Positions 49,967-58,901 of a stretch of DNA of 64,000 nucleotides are shown here, piece after piece. The position numbers and the translations under genes were made by a program. Below the pieces are notes generated by a model. That model saw only the letters and a list, made by a program, of their open reading frames with translations, was not told the DNA's origin and did no database searches. Positions within the stretch are counted from its first letter, which is position 1, and each line of letters starts with the position of its first letter. The stretch lies in the NCBI RefSeq assembly GCF_002723995.1, contig NZ_BEWP01000005.1:186001-250000 (forward strand), given 5' to 3'. This stretch comes from Gluconobacter kondonii. GTDB lineage: Bacteria; Pseudomonadota; Alphaproteobacteria; Acetobacterales; Acetobacteraceae.

Positions 49967-51393
49967 CAGACGGTCTCCTTCACCAGTTCACGCACATCGC
50001 ACAGACGCCCCGTGACAGCCGCGGCTGCCGCCATGGCAGGCGAGCAGAGATGCGTGCGACCATCAGGTCCCTGACGCCCCTCGAAATTGCGGTTGGACGT
50101 TGACGCGCAACGCTGACCCGGCGTCAGACGGTCCGGGTTCATACCCAGACACATCGAGCAGCCCGCCTCACGCCACTCAAAACCGGCATCAAGGAACACC
50201 TTGTCCAGTCCTTCCGCTTCAGCCGCATGCTTCACCAGACCGGAGCCAGGCACGATCATCGCCCGAACACCCTCGGCAACATGGCGACCACGCACCACGT
50301 CCGCAGCAGCGCGCAGATCTTCCAGACGGCTGTTCGTGCAGGAGCCGATGAACACGACATCCACTGGCGTTCCGGCAATCTTCTGCCCAGCCTCAAGCCC
50401 CATATAATCCAGAGCACGCTGGATCTGGGCGGCACGGGCCGGATCGGCAACATCAGACGGAGATGGCACGAAACCATCGATCGGCAACACGTCCTGCGGG
50501 CTGGTACCCCATGTGACGGACGGGATGATTTCCTCCGCAGCGAGCGTGACTTCGGTATCGAAATAGGCACCTTCGTCAGACGCCAGACTGCGCCAGTACT
50601 CACAGGCCTGCTCGAACGCTTCGCCCTTCGGCGCGAACGGGCGGCCCTTCACATAGGCGACGGTCGTCTCGTCAGGCGCGACCAGACCTGCACGTGCACC
50701 GGCTTCGATGGACATGTTGCACAGCGTCATACGCCCTGCCATGTCCAGATCACGGATCGCAGATCCTGCAAATTCAATGACATGGCCAGTGCCACCAGCA
50801 GTGCCAATGCGCCCGATGATGGCCAGCATGATGTCCTTGGCCGTTACGCCCGGACCGACCTTGCCTTCAACCGAAACACGCATGTTCTTCGCGGGCTTCT
50901 GCAGGATCGTCTGGGTCGCGAGCACATGCTCGACCTCGGACGTACCGATCCCGAACGCCAGCGAACCAAGAGCGCCATGCGTTGACGTGTGACTGTCGCC
51001 GCAGACGATCGTCATGCCCGGCAGGGAAATGCCCTGTTCCGGACCGACGACATGCACAATGCCCTGAGAGGCGGAGCGCAGCGGGAAATAGGGGATGCCG
51101 AATTCGGCAACATTCTTCTCAAGCGTTTCGATCTGGAGGCGGCTCTGCGGCTCCTCGATCGGCTTGGAACGGTCGGACGTGGGGACGTTGTGGTCCACCA
51201 CGGCCACCGTGGCATCCGGACGGCGCACGCGACGCCCGGACAGCCGCAGACCTTCGAAGGCCTGCGGACTTGTCACCTCGTGAACGAGGTGCCGGTCGAT
51301 GTAGAGGATGCACGTCCCGTCTTCGAGACGTTCGACGACATGATCGTCCCAGATCTTGTCAAAAAGGGTTCTGGGCGAAGTGGTAACGGGCAT
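49966..51393 (-). CDS. leuC: 3-isopropylmalate dehydratase large subunit
   Basis: LeuC is the 4Fe-4S aconitase-like subunit of isopropylmalate isomerase. The 475-residue protein starts [43 protein letters not shown]. It has [32 protein letters not shown], the cluster cysteines in [13 protein letters not shown] and [10 protein letters not shown], and [10 protein letters not shown]. It begins only 21 bases after the rplS stop, so leucine synthesis genes probably ride on the ribosomal-protein transcript. Confidence 0.96.
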   Translation of the reverse strand: MPVTTSPRTLFDKIWDDHVVERLEDGTCILYIDRHLVHEVTSPQAFEGLRLSGRRVRRPDATVAVVDHNVPTSDRSKPIEEPQSRLQIETLEKNVAEFGIPYFPLRSASQGIVHVVGPEQGISLPGMTIVCGDSHTSTHGALGSLAFGIGTSEVEHVLATQTILQKPAKNMRVSVEGKVGPGVTAKDIMLAIIGRIGTAGGTGHVIEFAGSAIRDLDMAGRMTLCNMSIEAGARAGLVAPDETTVAYVKGRPFAPKGEAFEQACEYWRSLASDEGAYFDTEVTLAAEEIIPSVTWGTSPQDVLPIDGFVPSPSDVADPARAAQIQRALDYMGLEAGQKIAGTPVDVVFIGSCTNSRLEDLRAAADVVRGRHVAEGVRAMIVPGSGLVKHAAEAEGLDKVFLDAGFEWREAGCSMCLGMNPDRLTPGQRCASTSNRNFEGRQGPDGRTHLCSPAMAAAAAVTGRLCDVRELVKETV

Positions 51394-51414
51394 CCTGTCT
51401 CTACTCCGAACGGT

Positions 51415-51807
51415 TTAGGAAGCGGCCTTGCTGTCCGCCTTCGGCAGATCGCGGGGACGCTCGGCAATGCGAGCGGACTTGCCCGAACGGCCACGCAGGT
51501 AATACAGCTTTGCGCGACGGACCTTACCGCGACGCACGACTTCGATGCTGGCGATCGACGGTGCGTACAGCGGGAACACGCGCTCGACGCCTTCACCGTT
51601 GGAGATCTTGCGAACCGTGAAGTTGCTGTTCAGACCCTTGTTGGAACGGGCGATGACAACGCCTTCGAAGCTCTGAACACGCTCACGCGTGCCTTCGACA
51701 ACGCGGACGCCAACGCGGACCGTGTCACCTGCAATGAACTCGGGAACAGCGCGGACGCCGGAAAGACGCTCGATTTCGCGCGCCTCATACTGCTGGATAA
51801 TGTTCAT
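51415..51807 (-). CDS. rplS: 50S ribosomal protein L19
   Basis: L19 bridges the 50S and 30S subunits. The 130-residue protein has the family pattern [75 protein letters not shown] and [20 protein letters not shown]. The ATG at 51807 has AGGAG at proper distance; an upstream TTG would add two residues. It follows trmD by 24 bases. Confidence 0.97.
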   Translation of the reverse strand: MNIIQQYEAREIERLSGVRAVPEFIAGDTVRVGVRVVEGTRERVQSFEGVVIARSNKGLNSNFTVRKISNGEGVERVFPLYAPSIASIEVVRRGKVRRAKLYYLRGRSGKSARIAERPRDLPKADSKAAS

Positions 51808-51831
51808 GACCAAACTCCTGAAAACAAAACT

Positions 51832-52536
51832 TCAATGGACCTGCTGTCGTGCCAGATACGCATCCCAGAGGTCCGGGCGGCGCGCCTTCGTGACGGCGAT
51901 TGACTGTTCATGGCGCCAGCGGGCGATGGCACCATGGTTGCCGGAGAGAAGAATGTCGGGCACGTCCCGCCCGTCCCACACTGCCGGCTTGGTGTATTGT
52001 GGATATTCAAGAAGCCCTTCGGCGAAGCTCTCGTCCTGACCGCTGACATCCGACCCCATGACGCCGGGAAGGAGCCGTACGCACGCATCCAGAAGAGTCA
52101 GGGCAGGAATTTCTCCGCCCGACAGCACCACATCGCCCATACAGAGCTGTTCGATATCGTGCTTTTCCAGAACGCGCTCGTCTACCCCTTCGAAGCGACC
52201 ACAGAGAACCACGACCCCCGGCCCAGACGACAGGCGCTCCGCATCTTCATGCGACATGCGTTTGCCCCGTGGCGTCGGGTAGACAACCGGACGCCCATCC
52301 AGCGCGGGAAGCGCCGAGAGGGCCGTATCCAGAACGTCTGCCCGCATCACCATGCCGGCTCCGCCACCGAAAGGCGTGTCATCGACGGCCCGGTGACGTC
52401 CCAGTCCATGCTGGCGCAGATCGTGCGCCTCGCAGGACCAGATCCCCCGCTCCAGCGCCCGGCCCGCAAGGGAGAACCCCAGCGGCCCCGGGAACATGTC
52501 GGGGAAAAGGGTCAGGATGTCCGCGCGCCAGCTCAT
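51832..52536 (-). CDS. trmD: tRNA (guanine-N1)-methyltransferase TrmD
   Basis: TrmD methylates G37 of tRNAs next to the anticodon, which prevents frameshifts. The 234-residue SPOUT enzyme starts [21 protein letters not shown]. It contains [31 protein letters not shown], the trefoil-knot segments [18 protein letters not shown] and [24 protein letters not shown], and [18 protein letters not shown]. It overlaps rimM by 4 bases. Confidence 0.96.
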   Translation of the reverse strand: MSWRADILTLFPDMFPGPLGFSLAGRALERGIWSCEAHDLRQHGLGRHRAVDDTPFGGGAGMVMRADVLDTALSALPALDGRPVVYPTPRGKRMSHEDAERLSSGPGVVVLCGRFEGVDERVLEKHDIEQLCMGDVVLSGGEIPALTLLDACVRLLPGVMGSDVSGQDESFAEGLLEYPQYTKPAVWDGRDVPDILLSGNHGAIARWRHEQSIAVTKARRPDLWDAYLARQQVH

Positions 52537-53075
52537 GCCCGCACCTGGACCTCGCCAGAGAGATCCCCCTCGACCTCGACTTCAACAGGAGGGACAAGGG
52601 TCACTTCCCGTTTCGCGAGATCAACGCGCGGCACGCAGGCCAGCGTGAAGGGCACGATCAGACCACGATCCACTTCGAGGCTGACGCCTGCGCCGTAATC
52701 GTGAACGACCGATACCGTCCCGAGAATATCTCCGTCTTCCGAGACAGCCGTCATACCGATCAGATCGGCATGATAGAATTCGTCGTCTTCGGTTTCCGGA
52801 AGAACGGTGCGCGGAACATACAGCTTGGCATTGACCAGACGTTCGGCGGCCGTACGGTCAGGGAGATCCTGACCCTCGGCATCCGTCAGTGCAGCCACGC
52901 CTGCCGAAATCCAGCGTGCCGTCCATGCCCTGCCCTGCCCGTCATGCAGCACGCCCAGCGTCTCGACCGAAGCCGGATCATCTGTGGCAGCATGAAGATG
53001 CACCAGACCGCGAACACCGTGCGGACGACCGACGGTGGCAATCAGGACATCGCTGTCAGGGTTGAAGCGGGGCAC
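52533..53075 (-). CDS. rimM: Ribosome maturation factor RimM
   Basis: RimM binds S19 and helps 30S subunits mature. The 180-residue protein has the N-terminal RimM barrel ([57 protein letters not shown]). A PRC-barrel follows ([40 protein letters not shown]). It sits between rpsP and trmD in the standard order, with an ATGA overlap to trmD. Confidence 0.94.
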   Translation of the reverse strand: MPRFNPDSDVLIATVGRPHGVRGLVHLHAATDDPASVETLGVLHDGQGRAWTARWISAGVAALTDAEGQDLPDRTAAERLVNAKLYVPRTVLPETEDDEFYHADLIGMTAVSEDGDILGTVSVVHDYGAGVSLEVDRGLIVPFTLACVPRVDLAKREVTLVPPVEVEVEGDLSGEVQVRA

Positions 53076-53103
53076 GTCTCGGGCTTCCTGAAAAGCAGCT
53101 TAA

Positions 53104-53448
53104 TCAGGCCGCAGCAGCGGCAGCAGCAGCCTTGGCGCGTTCCTGAGCTTTCGCCTTCGGAGCGGACTGCTTGGGCTGCTCGTTGTAGGTCGGCTTCGGA
53201 GCCAGGCCTGCATTGCCGAGGAAGCGGGCAACACGGTCCGTGGCGAGGGCGCCATTGGACAGCCAGTGCTTGATGCGCTCGTCAACCAGACGGATACGGT
53301 CGGCGTGATCAGCCGGCAGCATCGGGTTGTAGGAACCAACCTTCTCGATGAAACGGCCATCGCGCGGGCTGCGGCTGTCGGCGACAACGATGTGGTAGTA
53401 GGGACGCTTCTTGGCACCTGCACGTGCAAGGCGGATCTTAAGGCTCAT
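53104..53448 (-). CDS. rpsP: 30S ribosomal protein S16
   Basis: S16 is a primary assembly protein of the 30S subunit. The 114-residue protein has the universal start [42 protein letters not shown]. The C-terminal 30 residues are an Ala/Lys-rich extension beyond the E. coli length of 82. It lies 42 bases downstream of ffh with AGGAG before the start. Confidence 0.97.
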   Translation of the reverse strand: MSLKIRLARAGAKKRPYYHIVVADSRSPRDGRFIEKVGSYNPMLPADHADRIRLVDERIKHWLSNGALATDRVARFLGNAGLAPKPTYNEQPKQSAPKAKAQERAKAAAAAAAA

Positions 53449-53490
53449 GAAATACTCCTGAGAGACAGAACTTGTAAAAAACGGGACAGA

Positions 53491-54918
53491 TCAGACGAAA
53501 GGCGGGCGTCCACCGGGTTTGCCCCCGGGGCCACCCATACCCTTCATCAGATCCGCCAGACCTCCTGCACCACCCATGCCGCGCATCAGGCCACCAAGGC
53601 CCATCTTGCTGATGCGTTTCATCATGGTGGACATGTCGTTGAACTGTTTGAGCAGACGGTTGATCTCCGGAACCGTGGTTCCCGAGCCTGCCGCGATGCG
53701 CTTTTTGCGAGACGCCTTGATGATCTCCGGCGTCTTGCGCTCCTGCTTCGTCATCGAGGAAATGATGGCTTTGTGACGCTTGAAGATCGACGTATCGAGC
53801 TCCTTGTCACCCAGCATATCCTTGATTTTTCCCATCCCCGGCATCATGCCGAGGATGCCGGAAATCGAGCCCATGCGGTTGATCTGGTTGATCTGGGACA
53901 CATAGTCATCCAGATCGAACTTGCCCGCGAGCATCTTCTTGGCGACGCGCTCACCTTCCTCGTGATCGAGGGTTTCAGCAGCACGTTCCACCAGCCCGGC
54001 AACGTCACCCAGACCGAGAATACGGCCCGCGACACGCTCGGGATGGAATTCTTCAAGCGCTTCAAGGTTCTCACCCGAACCGGTCAGCTTGATCGGCGCG
54101 CCCGTGATGGCCTTCATGGACAGGGCTGCGCCACCACGGGCGTCGCCGTCCATCCGGCTCATAACGACGCCAGTGATGCCAACAGCTTCGTTGAAGGCCT
54201 TCGCTGTGTTGACGGCGTCTTGACCGGTCATCGCGTCAACGACCAGCAGCGTCTCGGCAGGCTTGGTGAGTGTGCGGATTTCCCGCACTTCATCCATCAG
54301 CGCTTCGTCGATGGACAGACGGCCTGCCGTATCGAGAATGACAACGTCATAACCTTCGAGACGTCCGGTTTCGAGCGCACGCTTTGCGATCTGGACAGGC
54401 GACTGCCCGGCAATAATCGGCAGAGCCTGAACGCGACCCGTCTTGGCATTGACGCGCTCGGCCAACTGCTGAAGCTGAAGCTGCGCGGCCGGACGCTGGA
54501 CGTCAAGGCTGGCGAGAAGGACTTTCTTGTTCTCACGACCGGACAGACGCAGAGCGATCTTGCCGGACGTCGTAGTCTTGCCCGAACCCTGCAAACCCAC
54601 CATTAGCACCGGGACCGGCGGATTGGCGGACAGGTTCAGCGGAACAGCCCCTGCCCCGCCCAGTGCGTCGATCAGGGCATCGTTGACGATCTTGGCCACG
54701 GCCTGACCGGGGGAAACGCTTTCCAGCACTTCCTGCCCGACAGACCGCTCGCGAACCTTGTTGACGAAGTCCCGCACCACAGGCAGAGCAACGTCTGCCT
54801 CCAGCATGGCGAGACGTACTTCACGCATGGCCTCGGTGACATCAGCCTCCGAGAGCTTCCCATTTTTGGAAAGCCCTTCGAGGACACCGGACATCTTGCC
54901 TGAGAGTTGATCGAACAA
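53491..54918 (-). CDS. ffh: Signal recognition particle protein Ffh
   Basis: Ffh with 4.5S RNA targets nascent membrane proteins to FtsY. The N domain is at 1-85. The GTPase G domain has GLQGSGKTTTSGKIAL near 107, DTAGRLSIDEALMDEV, and RMDGDARGGAALSM. The Met-rich M domain (MGSISGILGMMPGMGKIKDMLG, RKKRIAAGSGTTVPEINRLLKQF) binds RNA and signal peptide. The tail is Gly/Met-rich. The 475-residue length is normal. It heads the run to rpsP. Confidence 0.97.
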   Translation of the reverse strand: MFDQLSGKMSGVLEGLSKNGKLSEADVTEAMREVRLAMLEADVALPVVRDFVNKVRERSVGQEVLESVSPGQAVAKIVNDALIDALGGAGAVPLNLSANPPVPVLMVGLQGSGKTTTSGKIALRLSGRENKKVLLASLDVQRPAAQLQLQQLAERVNAKTGRVQALPIIAGQSPVQIAKRALETGRLEGYDVVILDTAGRLSIDEALMDEVREIRTLTKPAETLLVVDAMTGQDAVNTAKAFNEAVGITGVVMSRMDGDARGGAALSMKAITGAPIKLTGSGENLEALEEFHPERVAGRILGLGDVAGLVERAAETLDHEEGERVAKKMLAGKFDLDDYVSQINQINRMGSISGILGMMPGMGKIKDMLGDKELDTSIFKRHKAIISSMTKQERKTPEIIKASRKKRIAAGSGTTVPEINRLLKQFNDMSTMMKRISKMGLGGLMRGMGGAGGLADLMKGMGGPGGKPGGRPPFV

Positions 54919-54929
54919 CGGGTCACCTT

Positions 54930-54978
54930 AAAAGCAAACAGAAACACGCCACTGCGCGAGTCTTCGCGAGGTGGCGTG
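54930..54978 (-). terminator. Terminator-like nested hairpin after the Spy-like gene
   Basis: On the reverse strand CACGCCAC pairs with GTGGCGTG with an inner CGCGA / TCGCG stem, followed by a T-rich stretch (TTTCTGTTTGCTTTT). It would end the Spy-like transcript just before ffh. Confidence 0.7.
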
Positions 54979-55047
54979 TCCGGAAACAGAGTTCGTCTAT
55001 CGCCTTGCCGCCGAGGCGTCAAGCGATAGACGCAGAAACCTCGGTTT

Positions 55048-55575
55048 TCAGGGCATGTCGTCCGGCTCACCCTCGGGCGGATGCCCCATCAGAGCTTTCA
55101 TCTGCTCATGAAGCGCCTTGAGCTTGTCCATGGTCTCTTTGCCCTGCTGGCGCTGAGCAGGCGTCAGCAGATCATGAAGCTGTTCCATGGTTTCGAGATG
55201 CAGCGCGGAGACTTTCGCCTTGAGAGCATTTTCCTGCCCACTCAGATCCGTCAGCGTTGCACGATCCAGGTCTCCAACGGTACTCAGGGCATCGTGGATC
55301 TTGTCCTCGATCGCCCGCCCTTCGAGACGGAGCGCGCGCTCGTCCTGATGAGCCTTTTCAAAAATAGCCTTGAGCTTTGTTTTCTGAACCGCCGTCAGCG
55401 CAACGCCGGGAGGAACAGGAGGCATCATATGGCCGGGAGCGCCACGCGGGCCTCCCGGAGGCGGCTGAACCCAATCGGACGCATGGCGCGCCTGCGCCGA
55501 AGCCAGAAGAGGAGTTCCCATCAGGCCCAGAGCCGCGATGACGGGAAGAAAAACAGCAGGACGAAGGATCGTCAT
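55048..55575 (-). CDS. Spy/CpxP-like periplasmic protein
   Basis: The 175-residue protein has a signal peptide cut near ASAQA (about residue 29) and a Pro/Gly-rich mature start. A helical region carries two LTxxQ motifs (LTAVQKTKLKAIF and LTPAQRQQGKETM), the hallmark of Spy and CpxP chaperones. These act in envelope stress, and some relatives sense metals. The Met/His content in the GAPGHMMPP stretch could bind metal, though this is a guess. The ATG at 55575 has AAGGA upstream; ATGs at 55584 and 55629 are less likely. Confidence 0.78.
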   Translation of the reverse strand: MTILRPAVFLPVIAALGLMGTPLLASAQARHASDWVQPPPGGPRGAPGHMMPPVPPGVALTAVQKTKLKAIFEKAHQDERALRLEGRAIEDKIHDALSTVGDLDRATLTDLSGQENALKAKVSALHLETMEQLHDLLTPAQRQQGKETMDKLKALHEQMKALMGHPPEGEPDDMP

Positions 55576-55794
55576 CGACGTCATATCCTTGGAGGTTATG
55601 GCAGCGGGAAACGCACAGGGCGCCTCCATGACGTTCTAGATGGCACGCTTCAATGTTTCTGAGTTCCCCCTCCTCCGTTTCAAAGAGTAAGAGTGCAGAG
55701 GATATGTAACGCACCGACTTGACGGCAAATGCTTCTCGTCGCATGAAGCATCCAGATCCGAACAGACTCCTTCAGAAATGAAGCCTGCACGGAT

Positions 55795-55884
<90 letters not shown>

Positions 55885-55927
55885 TAATTTCTAAAAATAC
55901 CGAATCAATTCATACCACTGAATAAAG

Positions 55928-55948
55928 GTCGCGCTTTTGCGGCTTTTT
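55928..55948 (+). terminator. Probable terminator of tRNA-Ser
   Basis: GTCGC pairs with GCGGC (one G-U pair) around a GCTTTT loop, followed by five T's. It lies 44 bases after the tRNA. Confidence 0.5.
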
Positions 55949-55962
55949 CTACACCGTCACAC

Positions 55963-55996
55963 AAAAAAAACCCGCTCCTGCGGGTGCAGGAGCGGG
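55963..55996 (-). terminator. Strong terminator of the rhlE-type helicase gene
   Basis: On the reverse strand CCCGCTCCTG pairs with CAGGAGCGGG around a 6-base loop, followed by eight T's. It lies just after the helicase stop. Confidence 0.92.
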
Positions 55997-56021
55997 CTTT
56001 CCCGTTATCATTTCAGGCAGA

Positions 56022-57320
56022 TCAACGCGCCCCGGGACGAGGGCCACCACGGCCTGGAGCCCCTCCGCGACCACCGCCCGGACGACCGCCTGAGGGCGGA
56101 CCCGAACGACGACGTCCACCGCCGCCGCCGCCGCCACGACCGCCACCCAGGACAGGCGGGCGCTGTGTCGACAGGCGCGCCTCTTCGGAATGGAAAGGAT
56201 GATCGGTCACAACAGGGATAGGCTTGCCGATTTTCTTTTCAATATCCTTGAGCCATGCACGCTGTTCGGCATCACACAGCGACACCGCGCAACCCTCGCG
56301 TCCGGCACGTGCGGTCCGGCCGATACGATGGACGTAAGATTCCGGAACGTTGGGCAGGTCGTAATTGAAGACGTGACTGACCTCGTCCACATCAATGCCA
56401 CGCGCCGCAATATCTGTAGCGACCAACGCCTTGATGGCACCGCTACGGAACCCTGCCATGGCACGCTCGCGGGCACCCTGCGATTTGTTACCGTGAATAG
56501 CTTCCGCCCGAATACCGTTCTTGTTCAGGAATTCAGCGACTTTGTTGGCTTCGTGCTTCATCAGCGTGAAGACTACAGCGCGCGCTACGCTCGGGCTTTC
56601 AAGCAGCATGAGAGCTGCATCTTTCTTGCTGTCAGAGTCAACAAACATGACAGCCTGATTAATGCGATCAACTGTGCTCGATTCAGGAGTAACCTGAACT
56701 GTTGCCGGATCCTTCAGAAGCGAATGAGCCAGATCGCTGATGGAAGGCGGCATGGTTGCCGAGAACAGCAGAGTCTGACGCCGCTTGGGCAGCAGGGCCA
56801 TGATGCGCTGGATATCGCGCACGAAGCCCATGTCCAACATCCGGTCGGCTTCATCCAGCACGAGAATTTCAAGGCTGGAGAGGTCAATATACTTCTGCCC
56901 GATCAGATCGAGCAGACGTCCAGGCGCGGCTACGAGAACATCCACGCCACGTCGCGTCGCTTCAATCTGCCGTCCCTGCCCTACACCGCCGAATACGACA
57001 GCATAGGAAAATTTCATGTGCCGCGCATAAGCAGCAAAGCTCTCACCGATCTGGGATGCCAGTTCGCGCGTTGGCGCCAGAACCAGAGCCCTGACTCCTT
57101 TCGGGGGAGCAGGCCGACGGTTTGAAAAGATATGATTCAGGATTGGCAGGGCGAATGCTGCGGTCTTGCCGGTACCGGTCTGTGCAAGACCCAGAAGATC
57201 ACGGCCTTCCAGAAGATATGGAATAGCCCCAGCCTGAATTGGCGTAGGGGTCGTATAACCTTCTTCTGCAAGAGCTTTCTGAATTGGCTCGGCAAGATTG
57301 AGTTCGGCGAAACTGGTCAT
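56022..57320 (-). CDS. rhlE: DEAD-box RNA helicase, RhlE type
   Basis: This ATP-dependent RNA helicase has 432 residues. Helicase motifs are AQTGTGKT (Walker A), PTRELASQI, the DEAD box DEADRMLDMGF, SATMPP, ATDIAARGIDVDEV and HRIGRTARAGREG. The last 45 residues are Gly/Arg/Pro-rich (GGGRGGGG, RRRSGPPSGG) and basic, an RGG-like RNA-binding tail. The start at 57320 (MTSFAELNL) has AAAGGAGAGG upstream; the open frame runs further but without family match. A family role is ribosome assembly or mRNA decay at low temperature. Confidence 0.94.
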   Translation of the reverse strand: MTSFAELNLAEPIQKALAEEGYTTPTPIQAGAIPYLLEGRDLLGLAQTGTGKTAAFALPILNHIFSNRRPAPPKGVRALVLAPTRELASQIGESFAAYARHMKFSYAVVFGGVGQGRQIEATRRGVDVLVAAPGRLLDLIGQKYIDLSSLEILVLDEADRMLDMGFVRDIQRIMALLPKRRQTLLFSATMPPSISDLAHSLLKDPATVQVTPESSTVDRINQAVMFVDSDSKKDAALMLLESPSVARAVVFTLMKHEANKVAEFLNKNGIRAEAIHGNKSQGARERAMAGFRSGAIKALVATDIAARGIDVDEVSHVFNYDLPNVPESYVHRIGRTARAGREGCAVSLCDAEQRAWLKDIEKKIGKPIPVVTDHPFHSEEARLSTQRPPVLGGGRGGGGGGGRRRSGPPSGGRPGGGRGGAPGRGGPRPGAR

Positions 57321-57580
57321 TGACCTCTCCTTTGAGACGGTAAGGTCATGCTCAGTCAACCGCACCGTTATACATCCCACCCGGCCAGCTGGCCGCAGGT
57401 TTTTATTACAGATCACCTCTTGCCTGATTTGTTCGTAGAACAAGCCTGATCACGAAGTCATCGTCACATTTCAGAAAATGCCCTGAAGTGCCCAAGGGAT
57501 GTAGGACACCACTTGTCCCATTGCAAGGATTCAGCAATGCCCTTCTGTGAAAAACCATTGCTATTTCTTGAATTTTGCCA
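57321..57580. other. Intergenic region upstream of the helicase with inverted repeats
   Basis: About 260 bases without a gene separate the helicase start from the nitroreductase stop. It holds the palindrome CGGCCAGCTGGCCG at 57382-57395 and an inverted repeat TTGTTC-GTA-GAACAA at 57429-57443. Both could be helicase regulatory sites or form a leader hairpin; I can name no factor. Unlike most of the window, the AT content rises here. Confidence 0.4.
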
Positions 57581-58189
57581 TCAAGAGAAGCTGTCGTATT
57601 GAACCAATGCATCAAGAGGCAAGAGCCCGCCACGGGGCCGTGGAGAGGATGCCTCACGTCCGAGCGCGACAAACATCACAATTTCATGATCTGCCGGAAG
57701 GTTAATAATCTCCCCAACCCGATCGAAATCAAACCCGTCCATCGGACATGTCTGGAGACCATAGGCCGATGCTGCCATCATGAGCGCATAGGCCGCCAGT
57801 CCACAAGACCGGAACCCCTCGTCCCGCTGCACCTGCTCGCGCCCTTCATAGTAAGAGTGGATCATGCCGACATACCCTTCGCGAACGGATTCCGGCGCGT
57901 CTTTCCAGTACCGCGCAGGATCTTTTTCCCACGCTTTAATGTCCGCACACATGACAATCAGTGCGGAACATTCCTCGACCTGCGGCTGATCCCATGCGGC
58001 GGCACGGATTCTGCGACGCTGCTCAGCATCCCGCACAACCAGAAAGCGATAGTTCTGGATATTGAATGCTGTCGGCGCATGGCGGGTTGCCTCCAGAATC
58101 GCTGTCAGATCGGCATCCGTAATCTGGTGGTTTGAGTCAAAATGCTTGGTCGCACGACGGGATGCGATGGCCTGAAGAATATCGTTCAT
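57581..58189 (-). CDS. Nitroreductase-family flavoprotein
   Basis: The 202-residue protein belongs to the FMN-dependent nitroreductase family. It starts with MNDILQAIASRRATKHFDSNHQITDADLTAILEATRHAPTAFNIQNYRFLVV, the typical FMN-phosphate and ribityl contacts. CGLAAYALMMAASAYGLQTCPMDGFD carries the dimer helix. Members reduce nitro compounds, quinones or flavins with NAD(P)H. The physiological substrate cannot be read. It is transcribed toward the helicase, about 100 bases after metW. Confidence 0.92.
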   Translation of the reverse strand: MNDILQAIASRRATKHFDSNHQITDADLTAILEATRHAPTAFNIQNYRFLVVRDAEQRRRIRAAAWDQPQVEECSALIVMCADIKAWEKDPARYWKDAPESVREGYVGMIHSYYEGREQVQRDEGFRSCGLAAYALMMAASAYGLQTCPMDGFDFDRVGEIINLPADHEIVMFVALGREASSPRPRGGLLPLDALVQYDSFS

Positions 58190-58193
58190 AAAT

Positions 58194-58250
58194 GAAAAAG
58201 CCTTGCCCTGATTATGGAGGCCTGGAACTGACAGAGCAGGGCCGGGCCTC
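58194..58250 (-). terminator. Possible terminator after metXW
   Basis: On the reverse strand GAGGCCCGG pairs with CCAGGCCTC (one G-U pair). An alternative stem GCCCTG / CAGGGC lies nearer a run of T's (GGCTTTTTC). The T-run overlaps the nitroreductase start region. Confidence 0.4.
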
Positions 58251-58295
58251 AGATCTCAAACCTTTTCATACAGAAAAGTTGCAAGACCCAAGGAA

Positions 58296-58901
58296 TCAGG
58301 GACGTGCACGTCGAAGCAGGAACATGGCCTGCTCTCCGAAAAGATTGGCAAGCCTGATGGACCGACGCCAAGGCGCCCTAGCACCATCTTCATCAATCGC
58401 CAGCCATTGCTGGACGACATATCCCTCTTCTTCACACAGAACGAGAAAATCCCGGATCGTGCAGGGATGGATATTAGGCGTCGAATACCAGGGCGTACTC
58501 CAAACAGGCGTCATCGGCATGCGCCCTGTCGTCAGGAGTTGAAGCCTGAGTCGCCAGTGCCCGAAATTCGGAAACGAGATGATGGCATGGTGACCAATCC
58601 GGAGCATTTGCTTCAGCACTTCGCGCGGACGCTCGACAGCCTGAAGGGTTCTTTGCAGCACCACATAATCGAACGTACCATCCGGATAATCCGCCAGATC
58701 ATGGTCCGCATCGCCGTGCATGACGGGCAGACCATGCGCGACGGACTGCGTGACGTTCTGCATGTCGATCTCGATGCCACGCGCATCGCATGCGCGCGTC
58801 CGGTACAGATAGTCGATCAGGGTGCCGTCTCCGCTTCCGACATCCAGAACGCGCGATCGAGGCGCAATCATTTCGGCAATCAACCGCTGGTCAACGCGCA
58901 T
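58296..58901 (-). CDS. metW: Methionine biosynthesis protein MetW
   Basis: MetW is a SAM-methyltransferase-fold protein found with MetX in bacteria that use acylated homoserine; in known cases it stimulates MetX. The 201-residue protein shows SRVLDVGSGDGTLIDYL, GIEIDMQNVTQSVAHGLPVMHGDADHDLADYPDGTFDYVVLQRTLQAVERP, and ISFPNFGHWRLRLQLL, all typical of MetW. The start overlaps the metX stop by one base (TGATG), implying coupling. Confidence 0.95.
   Translation of the reverse strand: MRVDQRLIAEMIAPRSRVLDVGSGDGTLIDYLYRTRACDARGIEIDMQNVTQSVAHGLPVMHGDADHDLADYPDGTFDYVVLQRTLQAVERPREVLKQMLRIGHHAIISFPNFGHWRLRLQLLTTGRMPMTPVWSTPWYSTPNIHPCTIRDFLVLCEEEGYVVQQWLAIDEDGARAPWRRSIRLANLFGEQAMFLLRRARP

Noticed and set aside
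50989-51903. A 304-codon open frame on the + strand opposite leuC, rplS and trmD
   Set aside because: It runs antisense across three solid genes and two of their boundaries.
53266-54606. A 446-codon open frame on the + strand opposite ffh and rpsP
   Set aside because: It is antisense to two universally conserved genes and its predicted protein is rich in His/Arg/Asp with no domain pattern.
57429-57443. LexA/SOS box near the helicase
   Set aside because: The repeat reads GTTC-GTA-GAAC, an inverted repeat with a 3-base spacer; the alphaproteobacterial box is the direct repeat GTTC-N7-GTTC.
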